This document shows positions 9,169 to 19,151 of a DNA stretch of 64,000 nt, one piece after another. Under the pieces are notes generated by a model. The model did not search any database and was not told the DNA's origin. It worked only from the letters and a program-made list of their open reading frames with translations. The DNA comes from Paraburkholderia sp. BL23I1N1. GTDB taxonomy: Bacteria > Pseudomonadota > Gammaproteobacteria > Burkholderiales > Burkholderiaceae. Numbering within the stretch: the stretch's first letter is position 1; each line of letters begins with the position of its first letter. Location of the stretch: contig NZ_RAPV01000001.1 in the NCBI RefSeq assembly GCF_003610295.1, positions 2,170,001-2,234,000 of the forward strand. Reading direction: 5' to 3'. The position numbers and the translations under genes are program-made.

Positions 9169-11612
9169 ACCACGAAGTCCTTGAAGAAGCCGTGCTGCAA
9201 CCCACGACGCGCAGCGCACTGGCTGAACTCACCACCGTTCCCGGCGTTCAGGCGCCATCGCGCCACGCGGCGCTGCGCGGCGACAAGTCGGTGCGTGTCG
9301 CGATCGTGCACGACTGGCTCGTGACCTATGCGGGCGCCGAGAAGGTGCTCGAGCAGATCGTCGCGTGTTTTCCGGACGCGGACCTGTTCAGCCTCGTCGA
9401 TTTTCTCGACGATCGCAGCTTCCTGCGCGGCAAGCCGGTCACGACCTCGTTCATCCAGAAACTGCCGCTCGCGCGGACCAAATACCGCACGTATTTGCCG
9501 CTGATGCCGCTTGCGATCGAACAGCTCGACGTATCGGCCTACGACGTGGTGATCTCCAGCAGCCACGCCGTTGCCAAGGGGATTCTCACCGGCCCCGACC
9601 AGGTGCATATCAGCTACGTGCATTCGCCGATCCGCTACGCGTGGGATTTGCAGCATCAGTATTTGCAGCAGTCGAAGCTAACTGCCGGTCCGAAGTCGGC
9701 GATGGCGCGGCTGATTCTGCACTACATTCGCAACTGGGATATCCGCACGTCGAATTCGGTGGACGGCTTTGTCGCGAACTCCGATTTCATCGCGCGGCGG
9801 ATCAAGAAGGTCTATCAGCGCGAAGCGCAAGTGATCTTTCCGCCGGTGGATGTCGAAGCGTTTTCGCTCTGCACCGAGAAGGACGATTTCTATCTGACCG
9901 CCTCGCGGATGGTGCCGTACAAGAAGATCGATCTGATCGTCGAGGCGTTTGCGCGGATGCCGGAGCGCAAGCTCGTGGTGATCGGCGACGGCCCCGACAT
10001 GCAGAAGATCCGCGCGAAGGCGGGGCCCAATGTCGAAATCATGGGCTACCAGCCGTTCAAGGTGCTCAAGGAAAAAATGAGCCGCGCGAAAGCCTTCGTG
10101 TTCGCCGCCGAAGAAGACTTCGGTATCTCGGTGGTTGAAGCGCAGGCATGCGGCACGCCGGTGATCGCGTATGGCAAGGGCGGGGCGCTCGAAACCGTGC
10201 GTGATCTGTCCGAGTCGCGACCCACCGGCATGTTTTTCGACGAGCAGAACGCCGAATCGATCATTGCCGCGGTAGAGCGTTTCGACCAGTACGTGAAGCG
10301 TTTTTCGCCGGTGGATTGCCGCGCGAACGCCGAGCAATTTTCCGCCGCTCATTTCCGCGAACGTTTCTTCGCCCACGTGCGGGCTTCGGTGCCGGCCTTG
10401 CGCTCGGCGGCGCTGCCGACGTATGTGCCTTATGTCGCCGAGCCGGGTGCCAACGCGCCTCGCATTCTCGCGGTGGACCAGAGTGGTGTGCTCGGCGGTG
10501 CCGAGCTATCGCTGCTGGAGATCGTCAAAGCCTTGCGCTCGCGCATCGAAGTCGTGCTGTTCGACGACGGCCCGTTCCGTACCGCGCTGGCCAAGGCCGG
10601 CGTGACCGTCAACGTGCTGGACGCCGGCGCCTTGCGCAATGTGCGCAAGCAGGGCGGTTCCTTGCCGAAGGGCCAGGCGCTCAAGGGCTTGATGTCGCTC
10701 GTGCGGGCCACCGCGAAACGCGCGCGCAATGCCGAGGTGATCTACGCCAATACGCAGCGCGCGATGGTGATCGGCGCGATTGCCGGCAAGCTCGCGAGGC
10801 GGCCGGTGGTCTGGCATCTGCGCGACATCGTGAGTCCTGAGCATTTTGGCGGCAAGCAGCTGGCGATCATCAAATGGTGCGCGCGCCTCGGCCTCACTCA
10901 CGTGATCGCCAATTCGGCGGCATCCGCCCGCGCCTTCACCGAGCTCACGCGTTTCGACGAAAAGCGTATCGACGTGGTGTTCAACGGCATTTCCGCAGCA
11001 CCGTTCGCCGCATTGCGCACGGTCCCGCAAGCGACGCTGCGCCGGCGCCTGGGCTTGCCGCAGGACGCGTTTCTGGCCGGCTCGTTCAGCCGCCTCGCGC
11101 GCTGGAAGGGGCAACACGTGCTGCTCGAGGCAATGGTGCTCAATCCGCAGATGCATGCGGTGCTGGTGGGCGCGCCGTTGTTCGGCGAAGAGGCCTACGA
11201 GATAGAACTGCATGCCTTCGTCCACACACACAATCTCGGCGACCGGGTGCATTTTCTCGGCTTCCAGCACGATATCCCGGCCTGCATGTGCGCGGTCGAC
11301 GCGGTGGTTCATACGTCGATCACGCCGGAGCCATTCGGTCGCGTGATCGTCGAGGGAATGCTGGCGCAGCGGCCGGTGGTGGCGGCACGCGCGGGCGGCG
11401 TGCTGGAGATCATCGACGACTACGAAAACGGCGTGCTGTGCACCCCCGGCGATGCACATGGTCTCGCCGATACGCTCGCTGAATTGCGCTCGAACGACGA
11501 ACTGCGCAACAAGTTGGTCAGGAACGGGTATCAGACGGCGCTGAGCCGGTTTGGGACTGCAACCTATGTGGAAGGTGTCGAGCGGATTCTGAAGCGCGTG
11601 GCGGGGCGCTGA
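9165..11612 (+). CDS. bceR: Two-domain GT4 glycosyltransferase
   Basis: An 815-residue protein made of two complete glycosyltransferase family 4 units. The start is the ATG of the ATGA overlap with the flippase, with GAGGA about seven bases upstream. The first unit spans about residues 45-410 and ends with the E-x7-E motif EDFGISVVEAQACGTPVIA; the second spans about 430-815 with EPFGRVIVEGMLAQRPVVA. Each keeps the family's GDGP- or GAPLFG-type donor loop. Having two active sites suggests that it adds two sugars in succession to the lipid-linked repeat unit on the cytoplasmic face. Position matches bceR. A hairpin terminator follows at 11690. Confidence 0.88.
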   Translation: MNHEVLEEAVLQPTTRSALAELTTVPGVQAPSRHAALRGDKSVRVAIVHDWLVTYAGAEKVLEQIVACFPDADLFSLVDFLDDRSFLRGKPVTTSFIQKLPLARTKYRTYLPLMPLAIEQLDVSAYDVVISSSHAVAKGILTGPDQVHISYVHSPIRYAWDLQHQYLQQSKLTAGPKSAMARLILHYIRNWDIRTSNSVDGFVANSDFIARRIKKVYQREAQVIFPPVDVEAFSLCTEKDDFYLTASRMVPYKKIDLIVEAFARMPERKLVVIGDGPDMQKIRAKAGPNVEIMGYQPFKVLKEKMSRAKAFVFAAEEDFGISVVEAQACGTPVIAYGKGGALETVRDLSESRPTGMFFDEQNAESIIAAVERFDQYVKRFSPVDCRANAEQFSAAHFRERFFAHVRASVPALRSAALPTYVPYVAEPGANAPRILAVDQSGVLGGAELSLLEIVKALRSRIEVVLFDDGPFRTALAKAGVTVNVLDAGALRNVRKQGGSLPKGQALKGLMSLVRATAKRARNAEVIYANTQRAMVIGAIAGKLARRPVVWHLRDIVSPEHFGGKQLAIIKWCARLGLTHVIANSAASARAFTELTRFDEKRIDVVFNGISAAPFAALRTVPQATLRRRLGLPQDAFLAGSFSRLARWKGQHVLLEAMVLNPQMHAVLVGAPLFGEEAYEIELHAFVHTHNLGDRVHFLGFQHDIPACMCAVDAVVHTSITPEPFGRVIVEGMLAQRPVVAARAGGVLEIIDDYENGVLCTPGDAHGLADTLAELRSNDELRNKLVRNGYQTALSRFGTATYVEGVERILKRVAGR

Positions 11613-11689
11613 AGGGCTTGCGCGGAGGGGATGAGGTTATTTGACGGAGGGGTAGGCAGGGACCTGGCCGGTCCCTGTCGTTAGCGCGG

Positions 11690-11727
11690 CGGAGCGAGAG
11701 TCTTGAGGGACTTCGCTCCGTTTTTTT
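11690..11727 (+). terminator. Rho-independent terminator after bceR
   Basis: Arms CGGAGCGA and TCGCTCCG, extended by AGTC/GACT with one bulge, enclose a short loop and are followed by seven T residues. It lies between the convergent bceR and acyltransferase genes. Confidence 0.85.
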
Positions 11728-11746
11728 ATCGCACTGTGTGCCGCTC

Positions 11747-12967
11747 TCAGCCTTGCTTCATCGCACCTTTCGGCTTGAAACTCGCCGACCACTTCATCGC
11801 CGGCAATTCAACCAGCCGGTAGAACACATACGCCACCGGCACGGCCACCAGCATGTAGCCGAAGGACGGCCAGATCGACATTTGCAGCGACGAGCGGAAC
11901 AGGATCGACGACAGCAGCACGAAGATCGGCAGATGGATCAGGTACAGCGAGAAGCTGAAGTCGCCGAGGCGCGACAAAAAACGCGTGCCCAGGCCGCCGG
12001 ACTTATCGGCCTTATCGCCAACAGGCCGTTCAAGCGCCTTGTGCAGATAGAACGCAAAACCGACAGCCCACAACTGGAATGCACCGTACTGGCCAAAATG
12101 GAACGCCGCGCAGCCGAGCGCGACGAACGCCGCGGCCAGCACATAGAGCCAGGCCGACGAGCGCGCATCCGGTGTGGCGCGGGCCCGGGCGTCGGCGATC
12201 CACGCGCCGAGCGTCCACGAAAACCAGTAAGACGTGAAAAACTGGATATCGTGGCGCTCCAGCACATAGGCGGACACCACATTGATCGCGGCAACGATCG
12301 CCAGCACGGACGTCATGCCCAGACGCCGGCGCAGCGCGAATAGCAGCGGGTAGATCGCATATAACTGCACTTCGAGCGATAGCGTCCAGAGCGCGCCGTT
12401 CGATCCAAACGTCTTGCCGGCCACGCCTTGCAGCGAAAACAGGTTGACGAGGAACGCCTGCAGGCCGATCTCGCGGATCTTGTGATTGACCGGCGGCAAC
12501 TGCAGGCTGACCCAGTCGAGCGCGAACGTGAGCACGAGCGCCGCCAGCAGCACCGGATAAATACGTGCGAAGCGGCGCACCCAGAAATTGCCGGTATCGA
12601 GCCGGTAGTCGGGATTTTTTGCAAGGCGCAGCGCGCCCCCGCGATGAATACAGTAACCGCTAATCACGAAGAAAATCGGCACGCCGGCCGAGCCCCACGC
12701 AATCGGAAACGTCAGATAGGCCGCAATCGTACTCAAACTGAAAGAATGGCCGACACTTTGATGAAAGGCTTGCATGCCGACCCATTCGACCTGGCGGCAA
12801 TGAAAATACGCGACCAGAAGCGCGGCGAAACCCCGCATGGCGTCGATTACGTGTTCCTTGCCGGCGCTGTCGGCGCGCGCTTCGCTCTGGGAGCGCGGCG
12901 CGGCGGCCCGCCGTGACGGGGGAAGGGGCAGGGATGAGCCGGCGGCATCCAGTGCTGAGTCGCTCAT
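11747..12967 (-). CDS. bceS: Acyltransferase 3 family membrane O-acyltransferase (second copy)
   Basis: A 406-residue multi-pass protein. After a cytoplasmic N-terminus of about 40 residues come VIDAMRGFAALLVAYFHCRQVEW with the conserved R-G and catalytic His, and GVPIFFVISGYCIH, the second hallmark of acyltransferase-3 enzymes; about ten hydrophobic helices follow. It is predicted to O-acetylate the exopolysaccharide unit. It is transcribed alone, convergent with bceR, and its place matches bceS of the cepacian cluster. Having two different acyltransferases plus an SGNH esterase in one cluster suggests that acylation occurs at several sites or is edited. Confidence 0.87.
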   Translation of the reverse strand: MSDSALDAAGSSLPLPPSRRAAAPRSQSEARADSAGKEHVIDAMRGFAALLVAYFHCRQVEWVGMQAFHQSVGHSFSLSTIAAYLTFPIAWGSAGVPIFFVISGYCIHRGGALRLAKNPDYRLDTGNFWVRRFARIYPVLLAALVLTFALDWVSLQLPPVNHKIREIGLQAFLVNLFSLQGVAGKTFGSNGALWTLSLEVQLYAIYPLLFALRRRLGMTSVLAIVAAINVVSAYVLERHDIQFFTSYWFSWTLGAWIADARARATPDARSSAWLYVLAAAFVALGCAAFHFGQYGAFQLWAVGFAFYLHKALERPVGDKADKSGGLGTRFLSRLGDFSFSLYLIHLPIFVLLSSILFRSSLQMSIWPSFGYMLVAVPVAYVFYRLVELPAMKWSASFKPKGAMKQG

Positions 12968-13211
12968 GCGCGGTCCTTATTCTGAAGGAAGAGAAAGCCT
13001 ATTCCCGGGCGCGCCATGCGCGCCCGCGGTGCATCACATGCTAGTGCACCGCGGCGGCAAAAAATCGCTAAAAAATTCTGTATCGAATCGAATTAAATGG
13101 CGGTTTTGTGACGAATTGTAATTGCGCATAAGCACATGCTACAACGAATTATTTGCCGGTTTTTTTTCGTGCTAATTTAAGGCACGGATTCTCTTGACCC
13201 GAGGTGAAGTC

Positions 13212-13355
13212 ATGAACCTGCATTTACTTGCCGGCATTGCCGTGCTGCTGATCCTTGTCGCCGCCTCCGCCTACCGGGAGGCGTTACGCAACGAGCCGAT
13301 CCGCCGTTTCCGCATCAACCCCGGCAAGCTGCCCCAACTCGACGAGAACGAATGA
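13212..13355 (+). CDS. Small 47-residue single-pass membrane protein
   Basis: ATG at 13212 follows GAGGTGA (13201-13207) at good spacing. The product starts MNLHLLAGIAVLLILVAASA, a hydrophobic helix, and then has a basic and proline-containing tail (YREALRNEPIRRFRINPGKL) ending in PQLDENE. No family is recognised. It lies between the divergent bceS gene and galU. The strong ribosome site and sensible membrane topology support a real gene; a role in exopolysaccharide export or regulation is only suggested by location. Confidence 0.65.
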   Translation: MNLHLLAGIAVLLILVAASAYREALRNEPIRRFRINPGKLPQLDENE

Positions 13356-13671
13356 GTGGTGCCCTGGAGCGGCTGCGCGCGTCCGCAATGCTCGCCTGGA
13401 CTCGCTCGAGGCAGCTCACTGCCCGCTTCGCCGGGTGCGTAAAATTTTCGGAATTTCCGAAAATAATTCGATTTGAATGCGTAATTGTTTCCTGATTCTG
13501 TTCCTGATGCGTGCCGCTATCTGGAAATCGAAAAAGTATCGATTTATTTATTCGAAGCGAAAAAAATCACGCATGAAATGAATTAATTTTTTTGTTAGCC
13601 TTTTCGGCGACGTTGAGTGGCCGCGAGGCCCGCGAACACACTAATCTCTAACCGATGTGGGAATGCCTACC
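13356..13671 (+). promoter_or_regulatory. AT-rich promoter region of galU with a palindrome
   Basis: TTTTCGGAATTTCCGAAAA at 13445-13463 is a perfect inverted repeat (nine-base arms around a single T), flanked by further A/T symmetry. AT-rich sequence continues to about 13600. The palindrome looks like an operator; the regulator is unknown. No convincing gene is seen here. Confidence 0.55.
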
Positions 13672-14589
13672 ATGCTGAAAGTCACCAAAGCCGTGTTTCC
13701 CGTAGCGGGCCTCGGGACACGATTCCTGCCGGCTACCAAAGCAAGCCCGAAGGAAATGCTGCCGGTCGTCGACAAGCCGCTGATTCAATACGCGGTTGAA
13801 GAGGCGATTGCCGCCGGCATCACCGAAATGATCTTCGTGACGGGCCGCAGCAAGCGCGCTATCGAAGATCATTTCGATAAATCCTACGAGATCGAAGCGG
13901 AACTCGAAGCGCGCAACAAGCAGAAGCTGCTCGATCTCGTGCGCAGCATCAAGCCGGCCAACGTCGATTGCTTTTATGTACGTCAGGCCGAAGCGCTCGG
14001 TCTGGGCCATGCGGTGCTATGCGCCGAGAAACTGGTGGGCGAGAGCCCGTTCGCCGTGATTCTGGCCGACGACTTGCTGCACAGCTCGAAGCCGGTGATG
14101 AGCCAGCTCGTCGACACGTTCAATCATTACCACAGCTCGGTGATCGGCGTCGAAACCATCGCACGCGAAGACAGCCGCTCGTATGGCGTGGTGGACGGCC
14201 GCGAGTGGGAAGACAATGTGATCAAGATGTCGGGTATCGTCGAAAAGCCGGCGCCGGACAAGGCACCGTCGAATCTCGGCGTGGTGGGCCGCTATGTGCT
14301 GATGCCGACCATCTTCAAGCATATCCGTGCGCTCAAGCCGGGTGCGGGTGGTGAGCTGCAATTGACCGACGCGGTGCAATCGCTGCTGACTGAAGAGCAG
14401 GTTCTCGCGTACCGCTACTTCGGCACGCGCTTCGATTGCGGCAGCAAGCTCGGCTATCTGAAGGCGACGGTGGAATTCGCGCTGCGTCATCCGGAAGTGA
14501 AGGCGGAGTTCGAAGCGTATCTGCAAACGTACATGCAGGCGAATATGCAGGCCAGCGTGCCGGCGCAGTACACGGCGGAAGCGGCCTGA
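13672..14589 (+). CDS. galU: UTP-glucose-1-phosphate uridylyltransferase
   Basis: Makes UDP-glucose from UTP and glucose-1-phosphate, the donor for glucose and, after oxidation, glucuronate in exopolysaccharide. The signature [20 protein letters not shown] lies near the N-terminus (nucleotide binding), followed by [12 protein letters not shown] and, centrally, GLGHAVLCA and ILADDLL. I start at the ATG at 13672 ([10 protein letters not shown]), the usual family N-terminus, giving 305 residues; in-frame GTG 13657 and ATG 13663 are alternatives. Position matches bceT, the UDP-glucose pyrophosphorylase of the cepacian cluster. Confidence 0.94.
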   Translation: MLKVTKAVFPVAGLGTRFLPATKASPKEMLPVVDKPLIQYAVEEAIAAGITEMIFVTGRSKRAIEDHFDKSYEIEAELEARNKQKLLDLVRSIKPANVDCFYVRQAEALGLGHAVLCAEKLVGESPFAVILADDLLHSSKPVMSQLVDTFNHYHSSVIGVETIAREDSRSYGVVDGREWEDNVIKMSGIVEKPAPDKAPSNLGVVGRYVLMPTIFKHIRALKPGAGGELQLTDAVQSLLTEEQVLAYRYFGTRFDCGSKLGYLKATVEFALRHPEVKAEFEAYLQTYMQANMQASVPAQYTAEAA

Positions 14590-14653
14590 GGGTAAGCGGT
14601 CGTCGCAACGGTTTCACGCAGAAGCAACGCGCAGTTCTATTGCGCAAATTAAA

Positions 14654-14690
14654 ACGGGCGCCGCATGATGCGGCGCCCGTCTTTCTTTCT
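14654..14690 (+). terminator. Strong rho-independent terminator after galU
   Basis: Eleven-base arms ACGGGCGCCGC and GCGGCGCCCGT around ATGAT are followed by a pyrimidine-rich CTTTCTTTCT tract; four A residues precede it, so it may also serve the convergent malate synthase gene. Confidence 0.9.
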
Positions 14691-14755
14691 GGCTTTGATT
14701 GCGGCAGAGACGCGAGCCCAAAACCTTAGACCCAAGCCACGCCGCAAAAACTTCA

Positions 14756-16924
14756 CTACGCCTTCTTCACTTCCAGCCGGAACTTATGCAGCAACGGTTC
14801 CGTATAGCCGCTCGGCTGCTGACGTCCTTCGAATACCAGCGCTTGTGCAGCCTTGAACGCCAGCGTGTCGAAGCCCGGCGCCATCGGCTTGTAGTGCGGA
14901 TCGCCCGCGTTCTGCTCGTCGACTACCTTCGCCATGCGCTTGAAGGTCTCCTCGATCAAATTGCGCGTGACCACACCGTGATGCAGCCAGTTTGCAATGT
15001 GCTGGCTGGAAATACGCAGCGTCGCACGGTCTTCCATCAGGCCGACGTTGTGAATGTCCGGCACCTTCGAGCAGCCCACGCCCTGATCGACCCAGCGCAC
15101 CACGTAGCCGAGAATGCCTTGCGCGTTGTTCTCGACTTCGCTGCGGATCTCGTCCGCGTTCCACTTCGCTTCGGCGACAACCGGAATCGTCAGCAGGCCG
15201 TCGAGCAGTTCGTCGCGCACCTTCGCGTAGTCCGTGCGTTCGAGTTCCTGTTGAACCGCCTGCACGTCGACTTGATGGTAATGCAGTGCATGCAGCGTCG
15301 CGGCGGTCGGCGAGGGCACCCATGCCGTGTTTGCGCCGGCCTTCGGGTGCGCGATCTTCTGTTCAAGCATGGCGTGCATCAGGTCCGGCATGGCCCACAT
15401 GCCCTTGCCGATCTGTGAGCGGCCACGCAGGCCCGCGCTCAAACCGGCGAGCACGTTGCTGCGCTCATACGCGGTGATCCACGCGCTCGACTTCATGTCG
15501 CCCTTGCGCATCATCGGGCCGGCTTCCATGGCCGTGTGCATTTCGTCGCCGGTGCGGTCGAGGAAACCCGTGTTGATGAACGCGACACGTTCGGACGCTT
15601 CGTTGATACAGGCGAGCAGGTTGACGCTGGTGCGCCGCTCCTCGTCCATGATGCCCATCTTGATCGTGTTGCGCGGCAGCTTCAGCAGGTCTTCAACGCG
15701 CGCGAACAGTTCGCTCGCGAACGCGACTTCGGCCGGGCCGTGCATTTTCGGCTTCACGATATAGATCGAACCGGTGCGCGAATTCAGCTTGTGCTTGCGG
15801 TCGTGCAGCGCGCACAGCGTGGTGATGACGCCGTCGAGAATGCCTTCCGGAATCTCCAGGCCGTCTTTGGTCAGCACGGCCGGATTCGTCATCAAATGAC
15901 CGACGTTGCGAATGAATAGCAGCGAGCGGCCATGCAGCTTGACCGGTTGGCCGTCCGCGCCGGTGTACTCGCGATCGGCATTCAGACGGCGCGTGAAAGT
16001 CTTGCCGCCCTTCGTGACTTCTTCCGTCAGGGTGCCGTTCATCAGGCCGAGCCAGTTGCGATAAAGCTGGACCTTGTCGTCGGCATCGACGGCGGCAACG
16101 GAGTCCTCGCAGTCGATGATCGTGCTTACCGCGGCTTCGACCAGCACGTCCTTCACGTGCGCCGAATCGGTCTTGCCGATCGAATCGTTCGCGTCGATCT
16201 GGATTTCGAAGTGCAGGCCGTTGTGCTTCAACAGCACGGCGGACGGTGCGCTCGGGTCGCCCTGATAGCCCATGAATTGCGCCGGCGTCTTCAGTTCGGT
16301 CTTGCCGTTTTTCAGCGTGACGACGAGCTTGCCGCCTTCGACGCTATACAGCGTGGCGTCGACGTGCGAGCCGTTCGCGAGCGGCGCGGCCTGATCGAGA
16401 AACTTGCGTGCATAAGCGATCACCGCGGCGCCGCGCACCGGGTTGAAGGCCTTCTGCTTGTCGGCGCCGTTGGTCTCGGGGATTGCATCGGTGCCGTACA
16501 GCGCGTCGTACAGGCTGCCCCAGCGTGCGTTAGCCGCGTTCAACGCATAGCGTTGATTCGACAGCGGCACGACGAGTTGCGGGCCGGCCTGTTCGGCAAT
16601 TTCGGTGTCCACGTGGTCGGTCGTGGCTTTGACGTTCGCAGGCGACGGCACGATATAACCGATGCCTTCGAGGAAGGCCCGGTACGCGCGCAGATCGCGT
16701 ACCGGGGCCGGATTGGCGCGATGCCAGGTGTCGAGTTCGGTTTGCAGGCGGTCGCGCTCGGCCAGCAGCGCACGGTTCTTGGGCGCCAGCTCGTGCACGA
16801 GGGCGTCGAAACCTGACCAGAATGCTGCGCTGTCGAGTCCGGTGCCGGGCAGGGCTTCCGTTTCAACGAACTGGTCGAGGTTGGCGGCGACTTGCAGTCC
16901 ACCGCGCGGGTTCATCTGAGTCAT
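14756..16924 (-). CDS. glcB: Malate synthase G
   Basis: Condenses glyoxylate with acetyl-CoA to malate and CoA, in the cytoplasm. The 722-residue length fits the large monomeric G isoform. Motifs include [35 protein letters not shown] and [20 protein letters not shown] in the catalytic barrel, and [18 protein letters not shown] chose ATG 16924 (MTQMNPRGG) because GGAG lies six bases upstream; a start at 16936 or 16963 would put this site inside the gene. In many bacteria glcG lies directly upstream in the glycolate operon. Here an IS element now separates them, so expression may rely on a new promoter. Confidence 0.96.
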   Translation of the reverse strand: MTQMNPRGGLQVAANLDQFVETEALPGTGLDSAAFWSGFDALVHELAPKNRALLAERDRLQTELDTWHRANPAPVRDLRAYRAFLEGIGYIVPSPANVKATTDHVDTEIAEQAGPQLVVPLSNQRYALNAANARWGSLYDALYGTDAIPETNGADKQKAFNPVRGAAVIAYARKFLDQAAPLANGSHVDATLYSVEGGKLVVTLKNGKTELKTPAQFMGYQGDPSAPSAVLLKHNGLHFEIQIDANDSIGKTDSAHVKDVLVEAAVSTIIDCEDSVAAVDADDKVQLYRNWLGLMNGTLTEEVTKGGKTFTRRLNADREYTGADGQPVKLHGRSLLFIRNVGHLMTNPAVLTKDGLEIPEGILDGVITTLCALHDRKHKLNSRTGSIYIVKPKMHGPAEVAFASELFARVEDLLKLPRNTIKMGIMDEERRTSVNLLACINEASERVAFINTGFLDRTGDEMHTAMEAGPMMRKGDMKSSAWITAYERSNVLAGLSAGLRGRSQIGKGMWAMPDLMHAMLEQKIAHPKAGANTAWVPSPTAATLHALHYHQVDVQAVQQELERTDYAKVRDELLDGLLTIPVVAEAKWNADEIRSEVENNAQGILGYVVRWVDQGVGCSKVPDIHNVGLMEDRATLRISSQHIANWLHHGVVTRNLIEETFKRMAKVVDEQNAGDPHYKPMAPGFDTLAFKAAQALVFEGRQQPSGYTEPLLHKFRLEVKKA

Positions 16925-17026
16925 CGACTGCTCCATCCTTGAATAGGACCGATGAGGGGGCATCGGTCCGTGTTGTGCTTATTGCTTTTGTTGATGCCGC
17001 TTTGAACGAATTCCGAACGGATGTCG

Positions 17027-17036
17027 AACTTAAGCG
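17027..17036. repeat. Left target-site duplication of the IS4-family element
   Basis: AACTTAAGCG directly abuts the left terminal repeat and is repeated exactly at 18488-18497. Confidence 0.9.
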
Positions 17037-18487
17037 CAATACTGTTCACTTGATGACCGCTTTCGGTGAAATTCGCTGATTCAGCGGCTCCGATCGTCGG
17101 CGTATCCGGAAGTTCGACATCTTTCGCTTCACGCCGCGGGGATTACGCTTGCCGCGGCTTTGCACGGCACGCCCACTGGCGATTTCCCGCAGTAAGCTGA
17201 GCCTCCAACTTTGCCACTGCTCAGGGGGGAACGGCCGCCGCCTCGGGCAGGCGTCGGTTCAACACGCGTACGGCATGAACGAACGATAAGTCTTCCGGGT
17301 GCTGCCCGCTGTCCTGGGCAGCCTCATACATCAGTCGACGGATCGCCGCGTGGGTAAGCATTAACGCATAGAACTCCTGACGGACCAGATCAGGCGTCTT
17401 GCTACGCAGCACCTTCTTGCCGTCGCACAGATGTGTCTTGATCTCGTCAAACATCTCTTCTATTTTCCAGCGCCGGTGGTACAGCGCCGCGAGTTCTATG
17501 GCAGGCGCCACCGCTGCGTCCAGCAGATTGGTGATCAGGCGATACTGCGGCTCGGCATCAGGCACACCTTCCAGGCGATACTCGATGACCCGCACCTGCA
17601 TGCCGTTGCGCTGGTGTCGCCTGTCGGTGTCACTGGCATAGACAGTGCTCAGGTACGAACCATCTGCCAGCGGCACTTCGCACGGCAGCCGCAAATTCGA
17701 CTTCACGCGCCACAGCAGCTTCGCTCCGGTGGCCACCGCGTCGCGCCACATGTCATAGCCATAGAACAGGCGATCGGCCAGCACCAGCATGTCGTCCGAG
17801 AATGCCGGAAACAGCTGGCGTGTGAGCGCCTGTTCGCTGTGCTCGCATACCCCGCCCATCTGGACCTCACACAGCGCGTGCGTCGCACATTCGGCCAGCG
17901 CTACGAAAGCGAATCTGCGGATACGCGGCCTCACCGCGCCCTCCCTGCGCATATCCGAACGCTTGCGCATTGGCCTTCTCATCGGGCACATCCAGCGTGG
18001 AGCCGTCCACGCTCATGACCCGATAGCCCGCATAGTCGCCGCCTGCGGTTCGTGGGTGTTGCGCCGCCTGCCGGGCGAACAGCTCGCGCATCACCTGCCA
18101 TCCCAGGCGTGCGCGACCCTGCGAGATCGCCGCCTTGCTGACCTGCGCGTCGCGTACCTGGTCGCCGTAGATGCGCCGCAGTCCCTCGATCACCAGACGA
18201 AACACTTCCTCATAGGCCACGCGCGGATACAGGCACATCGCCATCACGAAATACACCAGCACTTCACGCGGCATGTCGCGGCGCACGCGCGTCTGCACGC
18301 CGCACTTCGTGAGCGCCTCCTTGACCTGTCCCAGGGAGCAGTTCAGCGCCAGATACCCCACCGCCAGATAGTCCGCGAGCCGCGCCCCGCCTGGCAGCGT
18401 TGCTTCCGTTCTTGCCATCCTTCAAGCTCTTCTTGTTGGTTCAGAGGCTTGAAAGTTAACACAAATTTGAGCTTGTTAACAGTATTG
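17037..18487 (-). mobile_element. IS4-family insertion sequence, 1451 bp
   Basis: Both ends read inward as CAATACTGTT followed by CACTTG (left) or AACAAG (right), giving 13 of 16 matching terminal bases. The element is flanked by the exact 10-bp duplication AACTTAAGCG, within the range known for IS4-type elements. It contains one transposase gene on the minus strand, split by a frameshift. About 180 bp between the transposase stop and the left end hold nothing recognisable. It lies between glcG and glcB, with the duplication covering the glcG stop codon. Confidence 0.93.
17221..18418 (-). pseudogene. IS4-family transposase, frameshifted
   Basis: The N-terminal part (18418 down to about 17900) begins MARTEATLPGGARLADYLAV and carries the first catalytic Asp in SVDGSTLDVPD. 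The C-terminal part (about 17910 to 17221) carries the second Asp in LADRLFYGYDMW and the signature YHRRWKIEEMFDEIK, an exact Y-2-R-3-E-6-K match with the catalytic Glu. The two parts are in different frames and join at the A run at 17906-17908 (T run on the coding strand): removing one base there restores PQIRF-VALAECATH. IS4 transposases are normally one frame, so this copy is probably inactive unless the extra base is a sequencing error or is bypassed by slippage. Confidence 0.9.
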
Positions 18488-18497
18488 AACTTAAGCG
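18488..18497. repeat. Right target-site duplication of the IS4-family element
   Basis: AACTTAAGCG, identical to 17027-17036; its TTA at 18491-18493 is the stop codon of the glcG-like gene read on the minus strand. Confidence 0.9.
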
Positions 18498-18895
18498 GCG
18501 ATCGCTTGAATACCCGCCTTGGCGATTTGTGCGTCCTGATCCGACTTGACGCCCGACACGCCGACCGCGCCGACCACCTGACCGTCGACGATCACCGGCA
18601 CGCCGCCTTCCAGCGTGCCTTGCAACGGTGCGCTCAGGAATGCGGTGCGGCCATTGTTGATCATGTCTTCGTATACCTTGGTTTCGCGGCGGCCGATCGC
18701 CGAAGTGCGGGCTTTTTCGGTCGCGATGTACGAGCTCGCCGGCGCGCTGCCGTCCAGACGCAGCATTCCGAGCGGGTGGCCGCCGTCGTCGACCACCACG
18801 ATGGCGACGGCCCACTGGTTCTTCTCGGCTTCCGCGCGGGCGGCTTCGAGGATTCGGGTTGTTTCGGCAACGGTCAACACGGGTTTGCTCAGCAT
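18491..18895 (-). CDS. glcG: GlcG/HbpS family protein (DUF336)
   Basis: A 134-residue protein starting MLSKPVLTVAETTRILEAA, with VVVDDGGHPLGMLRLDGSAP, a KARTSAIGR helix and GGVPVIVDGQVVGAVGVSGV, the signature of the GlcG/HbpS fold. HbpS binds haem; GlcG is encoded in glycolate operons next to malate synthase but its role is unclear. The IS insertion lies four bases after the stop, so the protein should be intact while cotranscription with glcB is probably lost. Confidence 0.87.
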   Translation of the reverse strand: MLSKPVLTVAETTRILEAARAEAEKNQWAVAIVVVDDGGHPLGMLRLDGSAPASSYIATEKARTSAIGRRETKVYEDMINNGRTAFLSAPLQGTLEGGVPVIVDGQVVGAVGVSGVKSDQDAQIAKAGIQAIAA

Positions 18896-19151
18896 AATGA
18901 ATTTCCTGTTTCGTTGATGGTAGGGATGCTTCTACAAGTTCTATCCAGTGGCGCACCGGAGTGCGCGGATGCTGCGACGCAGGCCCCGGTTTAGTCCCAG
19001 CGATTATCCGAGTGCTTAACTTGGGGATTTTACGTCCAAGCTGGGCCGGAAGGAACGGCCGCATGGCCCGGCCAGTTTTAAGCAGCGCGTCATTGCGTCT
19101 TACAATCGAGCATCACCACAAGAAAAACGCGTGTTCTCCACGCGCCACACC

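Noticed and set aside
17221..17991. Independent host gene for the C-terminal transposase half
   Set aside because: It lies within the IS boundaries, carries the YREK signature and joins the upstream half after removal of one base.
14756..18895. Complete glycolate oxidase operon (glcDEF)
   Set aside because: Only glcG- and glcB-like genes are present; the gene upstream of glcG on the opposite strand is a MOSC protein.
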